Notes: generated from the sequence alone by a model not told the origin. A DNA stretch of 64,000 bases from Paenibacillus polymyxa M1 (GCF_000237325.1 NC_017542.1:4666001-4730000); one strand, 5' to 3'; positions 26,444-35,469 are shown, numbered from the stretch's first letter. Made by a program: numbers and translations.

Positions 26444-27253
26444 ATGAAATTTGATCTGCACACCCATCATTTCCGCTGCGGTCATGCAGACGGCAACATT
26501 CGGGATTACATCGAAGCAGGTATTCAATCAGGCTTACAAGCTATTGGTATTTCCGACCATTCCCCCTTCCTATGTAACGAAAAGGATCAGGCTTTTCCTA
26601 AAATTTATATGGCCAAGTCACAGCTTGCTGAATATGTAAAAGAAGTACAGGAGCTTAAGAAGGAATACGAGGGCCGTATTGACGTGCTCCTTGGATTGGA
26701 AACGGATTATTTCCCTGATTTTGTTGAATTGTATCGTTCCACTTTGGCTCCTTATCCATTTGATTACCTTATCGGGTCGATTCATAATGTCGAAGGGGAC
26801 AGCATTTTTAACCGCAATCGTTGGAAAAAATTAAGTGACGCTCGTAAAGTCGAGGTCAAACAAGCCTACTATGCGCTCATTCAGCAATCTGCGCGAAGCG
26901 GCATGTTTCAGATTTTAGGTCATATTGACGCAATGAAAGGGAATTTCCCTGCCTTTTCAGACATTCCTGCCGATGAAGCCATTGACGAAACCTTGCGAGT
27001 GATTGCGGAATCCAATGTGGCGATTGAGATTAACACTTCAGGTAAAACCAAGCTGAGTGGCGGATGGTACCCGTCTGCTTCTATTTTAGAAAGAGCGCAC
27101 CATTTTGGTGTGGAGGTCACTTTTGGTTCAGATGCCCATAAGCCTTCGCGGGTAGGCGACGATTGGGAAGACGTAAAAGCGATGCTGAAGGATATCGGCT
27201 TCCGGGAATGGGTTTATTTTAAAGAAAAACGTAAAATTCCTGTGGCGCTTTAA
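26444..27253 (+). CDS. hisJ: histidinol-phosphatase, PHP family
   Basis: This 269-residue PHP-domain phosphoesterase dephosphorylates histidinol phosphate, the penultimate step of histidine synthesis. Metal ligands are visible in FDLHTHHFRCGHADG, GISDHSPF, GLETDYF, GSIHNVE, GHIDAMKG and the closing GSDAHKPSRVGDDW. Length and motifs match Bacillus HisJ. The ATG at 26444 follows AAAGGAAG; an upstream extension lacks a ribosome site. It is away from the main his operon, as is common. Confidence 0.92.
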   Translation: MKFDLHTHHFRCGHADGNIRDYIEAGIQSGLQAIGISDHSPFLCNEKDQAFPKIYMAKSQLAEYVKEVQELKKEYEGRIDVLLGLETDYFPDFVELYRSTLAPYPFDYLIGSIHNVEGDSIFNRNRWKKLSDARKVEVKQAYYALIQQSARSGMFQILGHIDAMKGNFPAFSDIPADEAIDETLRVIAESNVAIEINTSGKTKLSGGWYPSASILERAHHFGVEVTFGSDAHKPSRVGDDWEDVKAMLKDIGFREWVYFKEKRKIPVAL

Positions 27254-27278
27254 AATGTATTAAGGGTGGGAATCGCTG

Positions 27279-27330
27279 TTGCAATGGGATTCTTGGGAAA
27301 TCCTTATATAGAGTAACAATCCCATTGCAA
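27279..27330. repeat. 13-bp perfect inverted repeat after hisJ
   Basis: TTGCAATGGGATT (27279-27291) and AATCCCATTGCAA (27318-27330) are exact reverse complements with a 26-base loop. No T tract follows, so it is a poor rho-independent terminator. It may still stall or stabilise the hisJ transcript. The remaining bases to 27444 hold only the ribosome site of the next gene. Confidence 0.7.
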
Positions 27331-27444
27331 AGGCGAACACTAACGCTTCTCCAGATTCAAATCCTCGCTCTGCTACCAAGCGCCTTAAACCGTACAACTC
27401 CATTATTTTAAATAAACAACATCTTTGTGTGAGGAGAATTACAT

Positions 27445-28185
27445 ATGCAATTGGAAGATCCTATGGACAAGCTCAAAAAGCTAAAGCATGATATCACGCG
27501 ATTTATGCTCATCTATAAGTTTGCACTCGACGAAATGGAAACCAAGATTGAAATATTAAAGCAGGAATTTCAAGCATTGCACGATTACAGCCCTATTGAG
27601 CATACCAAATCACGCCTTAAATCTCCTGAGAGTATCATGAACAAAATGCTTCGTAAAAATAGTGAGTTATCGCTGGATGCTATCAAAGATTCTATCAAGG
27701 ATATCGCGGGCTTACGTATTACTTGTTCTTTTATTTCTGACATTTATGATGTCAGTAACATGCTTCAGAGACAGAGTGACCTCAAGGTGCTGGAAATCAA
27801 GGATTACATCAAGAATCCCAAGCCGAACGGTTATCAGAGTCTGCATTTGCTGGTTCAAGTTCCTGTATTCATGTCGGACTGTGAGGAACTAGTCTGCGTA
27901 GAGGTGCAGATTCGAACCATTGCGATGGATTTTTGGGCAAGCCTGGAGCATAAAATCTTTTATAAATACAACCAGTCTGTTCCCGAGAGTCTGACACGTG
28001 AATTAAAGAACGCGGCGGATTCCGCTAATGCGCTTGATCTGCAAATGGAACGTCTGCATCGTGAAATCAAGGAGATTAAAGATGCCAGAGGTGAAGAAGA
28101 CTCTATGGAAGAGCTTCGAAAGATTATGATTAATAATCAGCAAATTACGGTGCCAGCCAATTTTTTGAAGCTTCTAGGGGAATAA
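27445..28185 (+). CDS. small alarmone synthetase, RelQ/YjbM-like
   Basis: This 246-residue protein is a single-domain (p)ppGpp synthetase, transferring pyrophosphate from ATP to GDP or GTP. RelA-fold motifs are SRLKSPESIMNKMLRK, IKDIAGLRITCSF, NPKPNGYQSLHLLV and VEVQIRTIAMDFWASLEHK. No hydrolase, TGS or ACT domain is present. A helical C-terminal extension (~205-246) makes it ~35 residues longer than typical RelQ. GAGGAG stands eight bases before the ATG. It is a monocistronic stress-signalling gene, and its 3' end is next to the gene scar at 28192. Confidence 0.9.
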   Translation: MQLEDPMDKLKKLKHDITRFMLIYKFALDEMETKIEILKQEFQALHDYSPIEHTKSRLKSPESIMNKMLRKNSELSLDAIKDSIKDIAGLRITCSFISDIYDVSNMLQRQSDLKVLEIKDYIKNPKPNGYQSLHLLVQVPVFMSDCEELVCVEVQIRTIAMDFWASLEHKIFYKYNQSVPESLTRELKNAADSANALDLQMERLHREIKEIKDARGEEDSMEELRKIMINNQQITVPANFLKLLGE

Positions 28186-28191
28186 TTTTAA

Positions 28192-28632
28192 TCAACCAAT
28201 AGCATGTTTATTCAAAAATTGAAGAATAGAATCATTGATTAAAATGGGCTGTTCTCTAAGCATGTGCGGCCGATGACTACAACCCGGAGCAACTAGATAA
28301 CGTGAATCTTGGACCCATGAGCATAATTCCTGAAGCTGCTCTTCTGTGGCAAAGTCGTCATGTTCACCAGCAATAAATAATGCAGGGCACGTAATGCGGC
28401 TTAACTCATTACGTGTCAATTGCGGATATTGGCGCCAATCCTGAGCGCTCTGACGCATAAATTCCTGCCAATTACCTTTATGCGCTTCCTCATGGCGTTC
28501 CATCATTTGATGGATCATTTCATAACATTCGTTTTGGATGAGCCCCTCCGGCTCAAACTCATCTGCCCCCTCAGGACATATGACTCCACTACAGCCAATA
28601 ACGAGCACATGTCTCCATTCGGTATTACACAA
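28192..28632 (-). pseudogene. alpha/beta-hydrolase, 5'-truncated
   Basis: The 146 codons match only the C-terminal half of an alpha/beta-hydrolase: the acid residue in FIAGEHDDF and catalytic histidine in APGCSHRPHM are present. The N-terminal half with the oxyanion hole and GxSxG nucleophile is gone. The frame begins in VLVIGCSGV, normally an internal strand. On the other side of the break is the 3' tail of a different, plus-strand gene, so a deletion or inversion junction lies at about 28615-28640. The remaining piece is unlikely to be active. Confidence 0.75.
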
Positions 28633-28743
28633 TCGTGGTACATGGATACGTCCAAAGCCCAGTCAGAGGGATACTCCTTTCTCTCCCTAAATGAATGGCT
28701 TCCAGAGCTGGTAACCAGCCTGAACCGTACCTATGAATTATAA
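28618..28743 (+). pseudogene. 3' tail of a lost plus-strand gene
   Basis: About 40 codons in one frame (SWYMDTSKAQSEGYSFLSL.. EWLPEL) end at TAA 28741-28743. They read like the C-terminus of an NAD-dependent epimerase/dehydratase. No start or upstream body exists, because the preceding sequence is the minus-strand hydrolase fragment. It is followed at once by a run of nine A and a terminator-type palindrome. I infer a gene remnant; family assignment is tentative. Confidence 0.5.
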
Positions 28744-28869
28744 AAAAAAAGGACCCGAAGCTTCGGGTCCCAGCAATTTATATGATTCAAAGGGGGTCAT
28801 ATCTATGTTGTACCCAGTCTATATTAAAGTAGTTTTGCAGTTATATTTCATTTTTGTAACAAAATGAAA
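28742..28869 (-). repeat. direct repeat copy 1 with terminator hairpin
   Basis: This ~125-bp segment is about 80% identical by eye to 29205-29332. Both begin with an A run, then GGACCCGA-N4-TCGGGTCC, then CAGCAA, AAGGGGGTCAT and TTTTGCAGTTATATTTCAT. On the minus strand the palindrome followed by T9 is a strong rho-independent terminator for the MFS remnant, whose last codons are inside the repeat. The loops differ (AGCT versus ATGA) while the stems are kept. Confidence 0.85.
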
Positions 28870-29194
28870 TACAAATGAGCGCAGCCAAGGCAAGAAGGCC
28901 ACTCACCGCCACAGAAATAATGAATGCCCTGATATAATCGGACAGATTAGCATCTGAAAGCGTGTGATTGAGCGAGGATAAGAACAAGATACCGATCAAA
29001 GCGACACCCAACGAATTAGCCAAGTACATAAAGGTCGTAAACAAGCCTGAACCCGTTCCTGCCTCCTCAGCCGATACAGCACCAAGGACGACATGGGCCA
29101 GTGACGTTGTGGTCATCCCGAGACCTAGACCCTATACACCTAGTAGCATGATATTTTGAATATGACATAGCCCTTCTTTCCTGATTGGTTCTAA
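28841..29194 (-). pseudogene. MFS drug-transporter C-terminal remnant
   Basis: The frame from 29116 down encodes the last two or three helices of a DHA2-type major-facilitator exporter (TSLAHVVLGAVSAEEAGTGS, then FMYLANSLGVALIGILF). Reading the same frame upstream gives MLLGV-stop-GLGLGM, an in-frame TAG at 29132-29134, and another stop at 29195-29197, where similarity ends. About 400 residues of transporter are missing. The fragment lies between two copies of its own 3' end and terminator, so it probably arose by tandem duplication followed by deletion. Confidence 0.8.
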
Positions 29195-29204
29195 CTATAG
29201 GATA

Positions 29205-29332
29205 ACAAAAAAAGAGGACCCGAATGATCGGGTCCCAGCAACATATATTATTCAAAAGGGGGTCATGTCTGTATTGTACCCGTCCTGTGTTAGAGTTGTT
29301 TTGCAGTTATATTTCATCTTTGTAACAAAATA
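29205..29332 (-). repeat. direct repeat copy 2 with terminator hairpin
   Basis: This is the second copy of the 28742-28869 segment. It contains the GGACCCGA-ATGA-TCGGGTCC hairpin, which is followed on the minus strand by TCTTTTTTT, and codons equivalent to the last residues (CYKDEI, stop) of the MFS protein, although no transporter gene precedes them. It now serves as the terminator of the GNAT gene that ends at 29347. Confidence 0.85.
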
Positions 29333-29346
29333 TTCCAATGTTATTT

Positions 29347-29955
29347 CTATGCATAATCCCCTTGGGTCAGCGAAAATACCAATACACTCGGCACCTCTCC
29401 TGAGGGATCATAGGCACCAATGGTGCGCAGCAGACGCATCTTATTTTTCATAAGCACACGCATAGAAGCCTGGTTATTCTCTTGGCAACGGCTTTCGATC
29501 CGCTTGAGCTTCAAAGACTCGAAACCAAATTTCAGCATTTCTCCTACGACTTCTGTAGCCAGTCCCTGTCCCCAAAAAGGCCGATCCAGAATATAGCCCA
29601 GTTGTGCCTCACCCGTTCTTTCATTCCATTGCTGAAAAGAAACAATACCGAGCAACGGTGAGGAGGACCGTTCGTTGAATTCATCATGCAGATTGCTCTC
29701 TCCTGTATTTCTCCGATGCCATTCCACCGCAAAATGTAGGGAATCCAGTGAGTCAGCTGATATTTTAATTTGCGCAACCAGGCGTCTCATTCTTGCATAG
29801 ACTGGCTTGCGAATTCGATTCACATATTGGATTACCAATGGATCGGATAAGATCCGCTCCAGCGCAGGATAATCCTCCGCTTTTAGCTGGCGCAATCGGA
29901 CTCGGCGAGTGTAAAGCTCCGGCAATCCGAGACGAAGCATTTCTCTGGTCAGCAC
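29347..29955 (-). CDS. GNAT-family N-acetyltransferase, RimJ/RimL-like
   Basis: This 202-residue acetyltransferase has the family features RRVRLRQLKAEDYPALERIL, LGYILDRPFWGQGLATEVVGEML (acetyl-CoA loop) and NQASMRVLMKNKM. RimJ/RimL-type enzymes acetylate protein N-termini or small amines; the substrate here is unknown. The start is GTG, seven bases after AGGAGG. The next gene upstream on the same strand starts 52 bases away, so the genes may be co-transcribed. The duplicated terminator segment follows it. Confidence 0.88.
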   Translation of the reverse strand: MLTREMLRLGLPELYTRRVRLRQLKAEDYPALERILSDPLVIQYVNRIRKPVYARMRRLVAQIKISADSLDSLHFAVEWHRRNTGESNLHDEFNERSSSPLLGIVSFQQWNERTGEAQLGYILDRPFWGQGLATEVVGEMLKFGFESLKLKRIESRCQENNQASMRVLMKNKMRLLRTIGAYDPSGEVPSVLVFSLTQGDYA

Positions 29956-30007
29956 AATGTTCCCTCCTGCGGATGGATTCTGCTTTTAGCAATGCATATT
30001 TCCATAC

Positions 30008-30748
30008 TTAATCCAGGTCCTGAATTCCCCGGTAAATTCCGGTACGCAGCTCTCGAATATAATATGCCAAAGAAGGCACATCTGCCTCCTCTGCTTGTTT
30101 TACTGCCAATTCTATATCATAGGGTACGCGTGCAAAATGAATGGAAAAAGGCGTGAGCTGCTCCTCTCCCCATCGCCCCTCTAAAATGCAGTAGGAAGCC
30201 TGGGTAATATCCAACGGATTCCCGACACTCCCAACGTTAAAAAGTGTTTTTCCCTGAAAATGCTGGATAAAGGCATTATGCACATCCCCATATCCCACAA
30301 CCTCTGGAGCAAAAGGTACTTTTCCACTTTCTTCAGCTAGCGGATCGAACATGGCAAGCCTTTTGGCTGGCTCATCCCATGGTTGTACGCGGTGATACAC
30401 ACTTTGCGGCGAGGCATGCACCAAGCGGATACGACGTCCGCTCATTCTGAAATCATAATGAAACGGCAACTGTGCCAAATACTGCACTCGGTCTGCACCC
30501 AAACGTTCGGCTTGCCAGCTAAAATTGAGATCATCCGTTATGCTAACCAGCTCATCCCAATTGCCCCGAACGACGACTTCACAATGTTGACGGATAGCAT
30601 CCAGAACCTCGCACGGACTAGGCCCTTTGCCGATCAGATCCCCCAAACAAAACACACGGCTAATGCCTCGGGAAGCAATATCCTCCAGCACCGCCTCACA
30701 AGCAGGCCAATTGCCATGAATATCTGAAATGACAGCAATACGATCCAT
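30008..30748 (-). CDS. metallophosphoesterase, YfcE/protein-phosphatase type
   Basis: This 246-residue cytoplasmic phosphoesterase has the calcineurin-like motifs SDIHGNWPA, CLGDLIGKGPSP, RGNWDEL (variant of GNHD), HASPQS and GYGDVHN, finishing NVGSVGNP. The replacement of His by Trp in GNHD is common in this subgroup, which resembles diadenosine-tetraphosphatase-like and YfcE proteins. AAGGAGTGAG precedes the ATG. The substrate may be a nucleotide or phosphodiester; not determined. Confidence 0.88.
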   Translation of the reverse strand: MDRIAVISDIHGNWPACEAVLEDIASRGISRVFCLGDLIGKGPSPCEVLDAIRQHCEVVVRGNWDELVSITDDLNFSWQAERLGADRVQYLAQLPFHYDFRMSGRRIRLVHASPQSVYHRVQPWDEPAKRLAMFDPLAEESGKVPFAPEVVGYGDVHNAFIQHFQGKTLFNVGSVGNPLDITQASYCILEGRWGEEQLTPFSIHFARVPYDIELAVKQAEEADVPSLAYYIRELRTGIYRGIQDLD

Positions 30749-30853
30749 CTGAATCTCACTCCTTTGTCCGAAACGGCTACATTTCTACACTACATTCAAG
30801 CCAACATTATGTAGTTCCAACATATATGATGAAGATGAAAAAAGGATCATGAC

Positions 30854-31798
30854 CTATTGGCCAGATTTTAACGTAATAACACTAAGCTCCGGTCTGCACA
30901 GCACTCGTATTGGCAAATGTGTCATACCAATGCCTCGGCTGACATACAGTGGCATTCTATCCGTTCCCACATGAAATAATCCCTGAATGTACTTGCGTCC
31001 ACCTGGGGGCGGCATCGGTGCTCCAATGACAGGCAAACGTACCTGTCCCCCATGCGTATGTCCTGACAATTGAAGATCAAAGGACATTTGTGCCGCCACA
31101 TCTGCATAGTCCGGCTCATGCATCAGTAGCAGCTTGCACATCTCATCAGGCAGTCCGTGGATTGCACGCTGCGGATTGGGCTTGCCCATGATGTTATCCT
31201 CCAAGCCGACAATGGCCACACGTTGTCCCGCGCGCTCTACAACCACATGCTCATTTCTCAGCAGTGTAAATCCGGTTTTTGGATATAGCTCCTGAACGCC
31301 GGCGGGTAAGCCTCTATAATCATGATTGCCCAGAATAGCAAACTTACCAAGGGTAGCGTGCATGGAAGCCATAACTGGAACAGCAGCCTTCATCGATACG
31401 GAATAATCATCTACAATATCGCCTGTAAAACAGAGCAAATCCGGCTCCAGACCTGCTATTCGGTCCGCAAGCTCGCTCAGATCCTGCTCATCCATGTGAA
31501 ACCCCAAGTGCACATCGCTGAAATGCACCACCCTAATTCCGTCAAATGCAGACGGAAGACGAGGGAGAGACAAGTTGAAGCGTGTAATCTCCAAATGATT
31601 AGGCTCCCATAAGGAGGCATATCCTCCAGCCAATAGTGCAGTTCCTGCTGTGGCTAAAGCCGCCTTTTTCAAAAAACGACGGCGGGAAGGATTGGCTGGC
31701 TCATTTGATAAGGAACGCCGCGAAGAACCGGGAGGGATAGCGGCCTCCTGATGTGGGCCATCCTGACTCTCGCGGCGGATTTGCGGCGTCTTTTCCAT
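30854..31798 (-). CDS. Tat-exported metallophosphoesterase, YkuE-like
   Basis: This 314-residue protein has a twin-arginine signal (SRRRFLKKAALATAGTALLAG) starting at about residue 38 and preceded by a long polar n-region. The phosphoesterase domain then carries HFSDVHLGFH, CFTGDIVDD, LGNHDYRG, LMHEPDY and LSGHTHGGQ. It matches the YkuE family, which in Bacillus is exported by Tat and binds the cell wall. GGGGGAACGC precedes the ATG. Only its own Tat substrate role is visible; no tatAC genes are in the window. Confidence 0.9.
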   Translation of the reverse strand: MEKTPQIRRESQDGPHQEAAIPPGSSRRSLSNEPANPSRRRFLKKAALATAGTALLAGGYASLWEPNHLEITRFNLSLPRLPSAFDGIRVVHFSDVHLGFHMDEQDLSELADRIAGLEPDLLCFTGDIVDDYSVSMKAAVPVMASMHATLGKFAILGNHDYRGLPAGVQELYPKTGFTLLRNEHVVVERAGQRVAIVGLEDNIMGKPNPQRAIHGLPDEMCKLLLMHEPDYADVAAQMSFDLQLSGHTHGGQVRLPVIGAPMPPPGGRKYIQGLFHVGTDRMPLYVSRGIGMTHLPIRVLCRPELSVITLKSGQ

Positions 31799-31864
31799 AT
31801 GCGTTCCCCCTTGCGATCTATTCCTCTATCTCATTTTCTCAGAATCCCCTACTGTTCAGAAGCT

Positions 31865-32674
31865 TTAGCGATGAGTGGACAACCACTGCTCTGCATAGTC
31901 AACTAAATCCCGTTGCCTTGCGAAAAAACATGAAGCCTCTCCAATGTTCACCCGCATAAAGGATGTGGGACATTCCCGTTCAAAATCAAGTCCCAGTTGC
32001 TCAAAATCATCCGAGGTAATATTATAATCCTGAAAAGACACCCACGTTTTGGTCCCATCCACCATCATAGGGGCTTGATGCGTGACAACTTCACGTCCAT
32101 TGTAGGCTGTTCGATATTCTGCCAAATGTAAGGAGGTGTTGCTGTCATGTCCGCAGCCCAGCAGCAGTACATAGGCATCTGCCTCATACAGCTTCGCCAA
32201 GGGCGAATGCTCACCCAGCCCAAAATCAAGCTCATGCGCTTCCAGCAAGCCTATAGCAGCAGGTCCACATGCCGCCAGAGAAACGTGCGGATGTCCGCTG
32301 CGCACTGTTCCCGGCAGGCCACGGAACGTTTCTACAATGACGCCCATCCCTCCGGTCAACGTCCAGGCCGGATCATAAGCAGGCATTTCCTCACGTACCA
32401 GTTCCCACCATGACTCATCCAGAGGCGGGTTCATCCAGGTGGACGGATCTGTCAAGTCGTGTGACTGTGTTGGCATCACCAGCGTCCCTTCCCGGCCAAT
32501 CGCTTCGGTTAATGCGGCAAGAATGGTGGAGGCCCCGCCTGGAACAAAGCGCCCAAAGCTGCGCATCGACGAGTGAACAAGCAATGTCATGCCGCTCTGA
32601 ACTCCCAGCTCCTTTAATCCTTTCATTACATCCGACCTCGTGACAGGTCGATTCGTTATCGGTTGCACAGTCAC
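31865..32674 (-). CDS. AAC(3)-family N-acetyltransferase (YokD-like)
   Basis: This 269-residue member of the antibiotic N-acetyltransferase family acetylates the 3-amino group of aminoglycosides or related compounds. It has LLVHSSMRSFGRFVPGGAST, EGTLVMPTQS, RTVRSG-like GTVRSGHPHVSLAACG, LGEHSPLAKLYEADAYVLLLG and the catalytic His/Asp region HLAEYRT. I placed the start at GTG 32674, eight bases after AAAAGGAGG. Chromosomal homologues are common in Bacillales, and resistance cannot be inferred from sequence alone. Confidence 0.87.
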   Translation of the reverse strand: MTVQPITNRPVTRSDVMKGLKELGVQSGMTLLVHSSMRSFGRFVPGGASTILAALTEAIGREGTLVMPTQSHDLTDPSTWMNPPLDESWWELVREEMPAYDPAWTLTGGMGVIVETFRGLPGTVRSGHPHVSLAACGPAAIGLLEAHELDFGLGEHSPLAKLYEADAYVLLLGCGHDSNTSLHLAEYRTAYNGREVVTHQAPMMVDGTKTWVSFQDYNITSDDFEQLGLDFERECPTSFMRVNIGEASCFFARQRDLVDYAEQWLSTHR

Positions 32675-32778
32675 CTGTCCAGCCTCCTTTTCTCCAAAAC
32701 GATACACAATATTATAATTATACCATAAGTGCTGTCCCTCGCTCCTTCCTCCATGTTACCCTCCATCATTCCTGAGCG

Positions 32779-32818
32779 CAAAAAAACAGGCTTTCTCCGG
32801 TTGGGAAGAAGCCTGTTT
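32779..32818 (-). terminator. terminator of the sdhCAB operon
   Basis: AAACAGGCTT and AAGCCTGTTT pair around a 15-base loop, and on the minus strand the stem is followed by a T7 run. It begins 26 bases after the sdhB stop. Confidence 0.85.
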
Positions 32819-32843
32819 GAGTACAACCTATGGGCTGACTCTG

Positions 32844-33611
32844 CTACACAGTCAGCCAGCGCTTAAACATATGCTTAGTCGTTTGCTTGTTCATTTCGGC
32901 AATAGAAGTTGTCAACGGAATGCCTTTCGGGCAAGAGCGTACGCAGTTTTGCGAATTACCACAGCCTTCTAGCCCGTCGTCCGTCATCAATGCATCCAGG
33001 CGCTCTTCCTGATTCATTTCCCCTGTCGGATGGCTGTTAAACAGGCGAACCTGAGATATCGCCGCAGGACCGATGAACGTCGTCTTCTCATTGACGTTCG
33101 GGCATGCTTCCAGACAGACACCACAGGTCATGCACTTGGACAGCTCATATGCCCACTGACGCTTTTTCTCTGCCATTCTAGGACCCGGTCCCAGATCGTA
33201 GGTACCGTCAATCGGAATCCACGCTTTGACCTTCTTGAGCGCGTTAAACATCCGGCTGCGGTCAATGACCAAATCCCGTACTACCGGGAATGTACTCATG
33301 GGCGCAATCGTAATCGGCTGCTCCAGCTTATCGACGAGCGCTGCGCACGCCTGACGTGGCTTGCCGTTAATCACCATAGAACAAGCTCCACATACTTCCT
33401 CCAGGCAGTTTGACTCCCAGCACACCGGAGCCGTCTCTTTACCTTGGCTGTCTACCGGGTTACGCTGAATTTCCATCAGCGCGCTGATCACGTTCATTCC
33501 CGGTCTGTAGGCCAATTCAAATTCTTCCGTATAGGAACTAGCATTAGGCTCATCCTGACGAGTAACCACGAACTTCACTGTTTTATTCGACTTCACTGCT
33601 TGCTCCGACAT
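32844..33611 (-). CDS. sdhB: succinate dehydrogenase iron-sulfur subunit
   Basis: This 255-residue iron-sulfur protein passes electrons from SdhA flavin to the membrane quinone. The [2Fe-2S] cysteines are in CWESNCLEEVCGAC with a later C, the [4Fe-4S] ligands are in CMTCGVCLEAC, and the [3Fe-4S] ligands include CGNSQNCVRSCPKG. It is the third gene of sdhCAB, 19 bases after sdhA. The order C-A-B and a single membrane subunit identify the Bacillus-type complex II. Confidence 0.97.
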   Translation of the reverse strand: MSEQAVKSNKTVKFVVTRQDEPNASSYTEEFELAYRPGMNVISALMEIQRNPVDSQGKETAPVCWESNCLEEVCGACSMVINGKPRQACAALVDKLEQPITIAPMSTFPVVRDLVIDRSRMFNALKKVKAWIPIDGTYDLGPGPRMAEKKRQWAYELSKCMTCGVCLEACPNVNEKTTFIGPAAISQVRLFNSHPTGEMNQEERLDALMTDDGLEGCGNSQNCVRSCPKGIPLTTSIAEMNKQTTKHMFKRWLTV

Positions 33612-33630
33612 CTAAATACACTCCCTTCTG

Positions 33631-35376
33631 TTACTTGCTCTTGGAATAATCTCGAACACGCGGCTTGATCAGTGAAACGTCGACCTCTTCATACGAAATT
33701 TGTGGTCCTTCCGGTGTCCAATCTGCAATCGTCGTTTTCAGATAATCTTCATCGTTGCGATCCGGGAAGTCCGGCTTGTAATGGGCCCCGCGGCTTTCGT
33801 TGCGCAGTAGCGCCCCTTTGGTCATCGCTTCAGCCAGTTCCATCATATTCCACAACTGCCGTGTAAACGCCGCACCCGCATTATTCCAGCGCGAAGCGTC
33901 ATTAATGTTAATGTTCGAGTAACGTTCCTTCAGCTCCTTGATCTTGTGAATCGTAGCTTCCAGCTTGTCATTATAACGAACCACGGTCATATTGTTCGTC
34001 ATCCACTCACCCAGCTCTTTGTGAAGAACATAGGCATTTTCTTTTCCGTCCATATGCAAAATGCGCTCATACTTCTCCGTCTGCTGATTGACTGCGGCAT
34101 CAAATACCGAAGAAGCTACATCCTGTGCAGACTTTTTCAAGCCCTTGATATATTCCACAGCCTTTGGTCCAGCCACCATCCCGCCATAAATGGCCGACAG
34201 CAGTGAGTTTGCACCCAAGCGGTTCGCTCCGTGATACTGGAATTCACATTCACCAGCTGCGAACAGACCCGGTATATTTGTCATTTGGTTGTAATCGACC
34301 CACATGCCGCCCATTGAATAGTGAACAGCCGGGAATATTTTCATTGGGATTTTACGCGGATCGTCGCCGACAAATTTTTCATAAATCTCAATAATGCCGC
34401 CCAGCTTTACATCCAGCTCTTTCGGGTCCTTGTGAGACAGATCCAGATAGACCATGTTCTCGCCGTTAATACCCAGTCCATCATCAACGCATACGCTGAA
34501 TATTTCACGTGTCGCAATGTCGCGAGGGACCAGATTTCCATAAGCCGGATATTTTTCTTCAAGGAAATACCATGGCTTTCCGTCTTTATACGTCCAAATG
34601 CGACCGCCCTCTCCCCGTGCCGACTCGGACATGAGACGCAGCTTGTCGTCACCAGGTATAGCCGTTGGATGAATCTGTATAAACTCACCGTTCGCATAGC
34701 GAACGCCTTGCTGATACACTGCACCGGCAGCCGTGCCGGTATTAATGACGGAATTTGTGGTTTTACCGAAAATAATCCCGGGACCACCAGATGCCAGAAT
34801 AACGGCATCCGCTGCAAAAGTCTTCACTTCCATCGTACGCAAATCTTGCCCACAAATCCCTCGACAGATGCCTTCATCATCCAGTACAGCCTGTAAAAAC
34901 TCCCAGTTTTCGTACTTGGTCACCAAACCAGCAGATTCCCAGCGTCGTACCTGCTCATCGAGAGCATACAGGAGCTGCTGTCCTGTCGTCGCACCAGCAA
35001 AGGCTGTGCGATGATGCTGGGTACCGCCAAAACGGCGGAAATCCAGCAGTCCTTCTGGTGTCCGATTGAACATAACCCCCATACGATCCATGAGATGGAT
35101 GATTCCCGGAGCCGCTTCGCACATCGCTTTTACCGGCGGCTGGTTTGCCAGAAAGTCACCGCCATAGACTGAATCGTCAAAGTGAATCCAGGGTGAGTCT
35201 CCCTCACCTTTGGTATTTACCGCACCGTTAATGCCACCTTGCGCACAAACGGAGTGGGATCTTTTGACCGGAACCAAAGAAAATAAATGAACGTGGACTC
35301 CCGCCTCTGCCGCCTTGATCGTAGCCATTAGACCTGCCAGACCGCCGCCCACGACAATAATATTGGATGCTGCCAT
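33631..35376 (-). CDS. sdhA: succinate dehydrogenase flavoprotein subunit
   Basis: This 581-residue catalytic subunit of complex II oxidises succinate to fumarate. The FAD-binding start is IIVVGGGLAGLMATIKAAEAG. The flavin-attachment motif region is HSVCAQGGING. Substrate-site motifs are RRFGGTQHHRTAFAG and GEFIQIHPTAIPG, with HGANRLGANSLLSAIYGG near residues 400-418. AAGGAGTGAG precedes the ATG. It is transcribed with sdhC (93 bases upstream) and sdhB. Size is typical of the Bacillus type. Confidence 0.97.
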   Translation of the reverse strand: MAASNIIVVGGGLAGLMATIKAAEAGVHVHLFSLVPVKRSHSVCAQGGINGAVNTKGEGDSPWIHFDDSVYGGDFLANQPPVKAMCEAAPGIIHLMDRMGVMFNRTPEGLLDFRRFGGTQHHRTAFAGATTGQQLLYALDEQVRRWESAGLVTKYENWEFLQAVLDDEGICRGICGQDLRTMEVKTFAADAVILASGGPGIIFGKTTNSVINTGTAAGAVYQQGVRYANGEFIQIHPTAIPGDDKLRLMSESARGEGGRIWTYKDGKPWYFLEEKYPAYGNLVPRDIATREIFSVCVDDGLGINGENMVYLDLSHKDPKELDVKLGGIIEIYEKFVGDDPRKIPMKIFPAVHYSMGGMWVDYNQMTNIPGLFAAGECEFQYHGANRLGANSLLSAIYGGMVAGPKAVEYIKGLKKSAQDVASSVFDAAVNQQTEKYERILHMDGKENAYVLHKELGEWMTNNMTVVRYNDKLEATIHKIKELKERYSNININDASRWNNAGAAFTRQLWNMMELAEAMTKGALLRNESRGAHYKPDFPDRNDEDYLKTTIADWTPEGPQISYEEVDVSLIKPRVRDYSKSK

Positions 35377-35469
35377 TTCTGCTCACTCCTTCTTTTCAGG
35401 ATTTGTACTAAATCCCCTTTTACCATTCAAAATAGAATCTCAACACGATGTATAATTTAAATAACTCGT

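Noticed and set aside
28742..29332. Interpretation of the two repeats as a CRISPR or insertion-sequence end
   Set aside because: Only two copies exist, without regular spacers, transposase or target duplication. Transporter 3' ends with terminators explain them better.
34321..34896. 191-codon plus-strand frame
   Set aside because: It is a shadow frame of sdhA, one of the most certain genes in the window.
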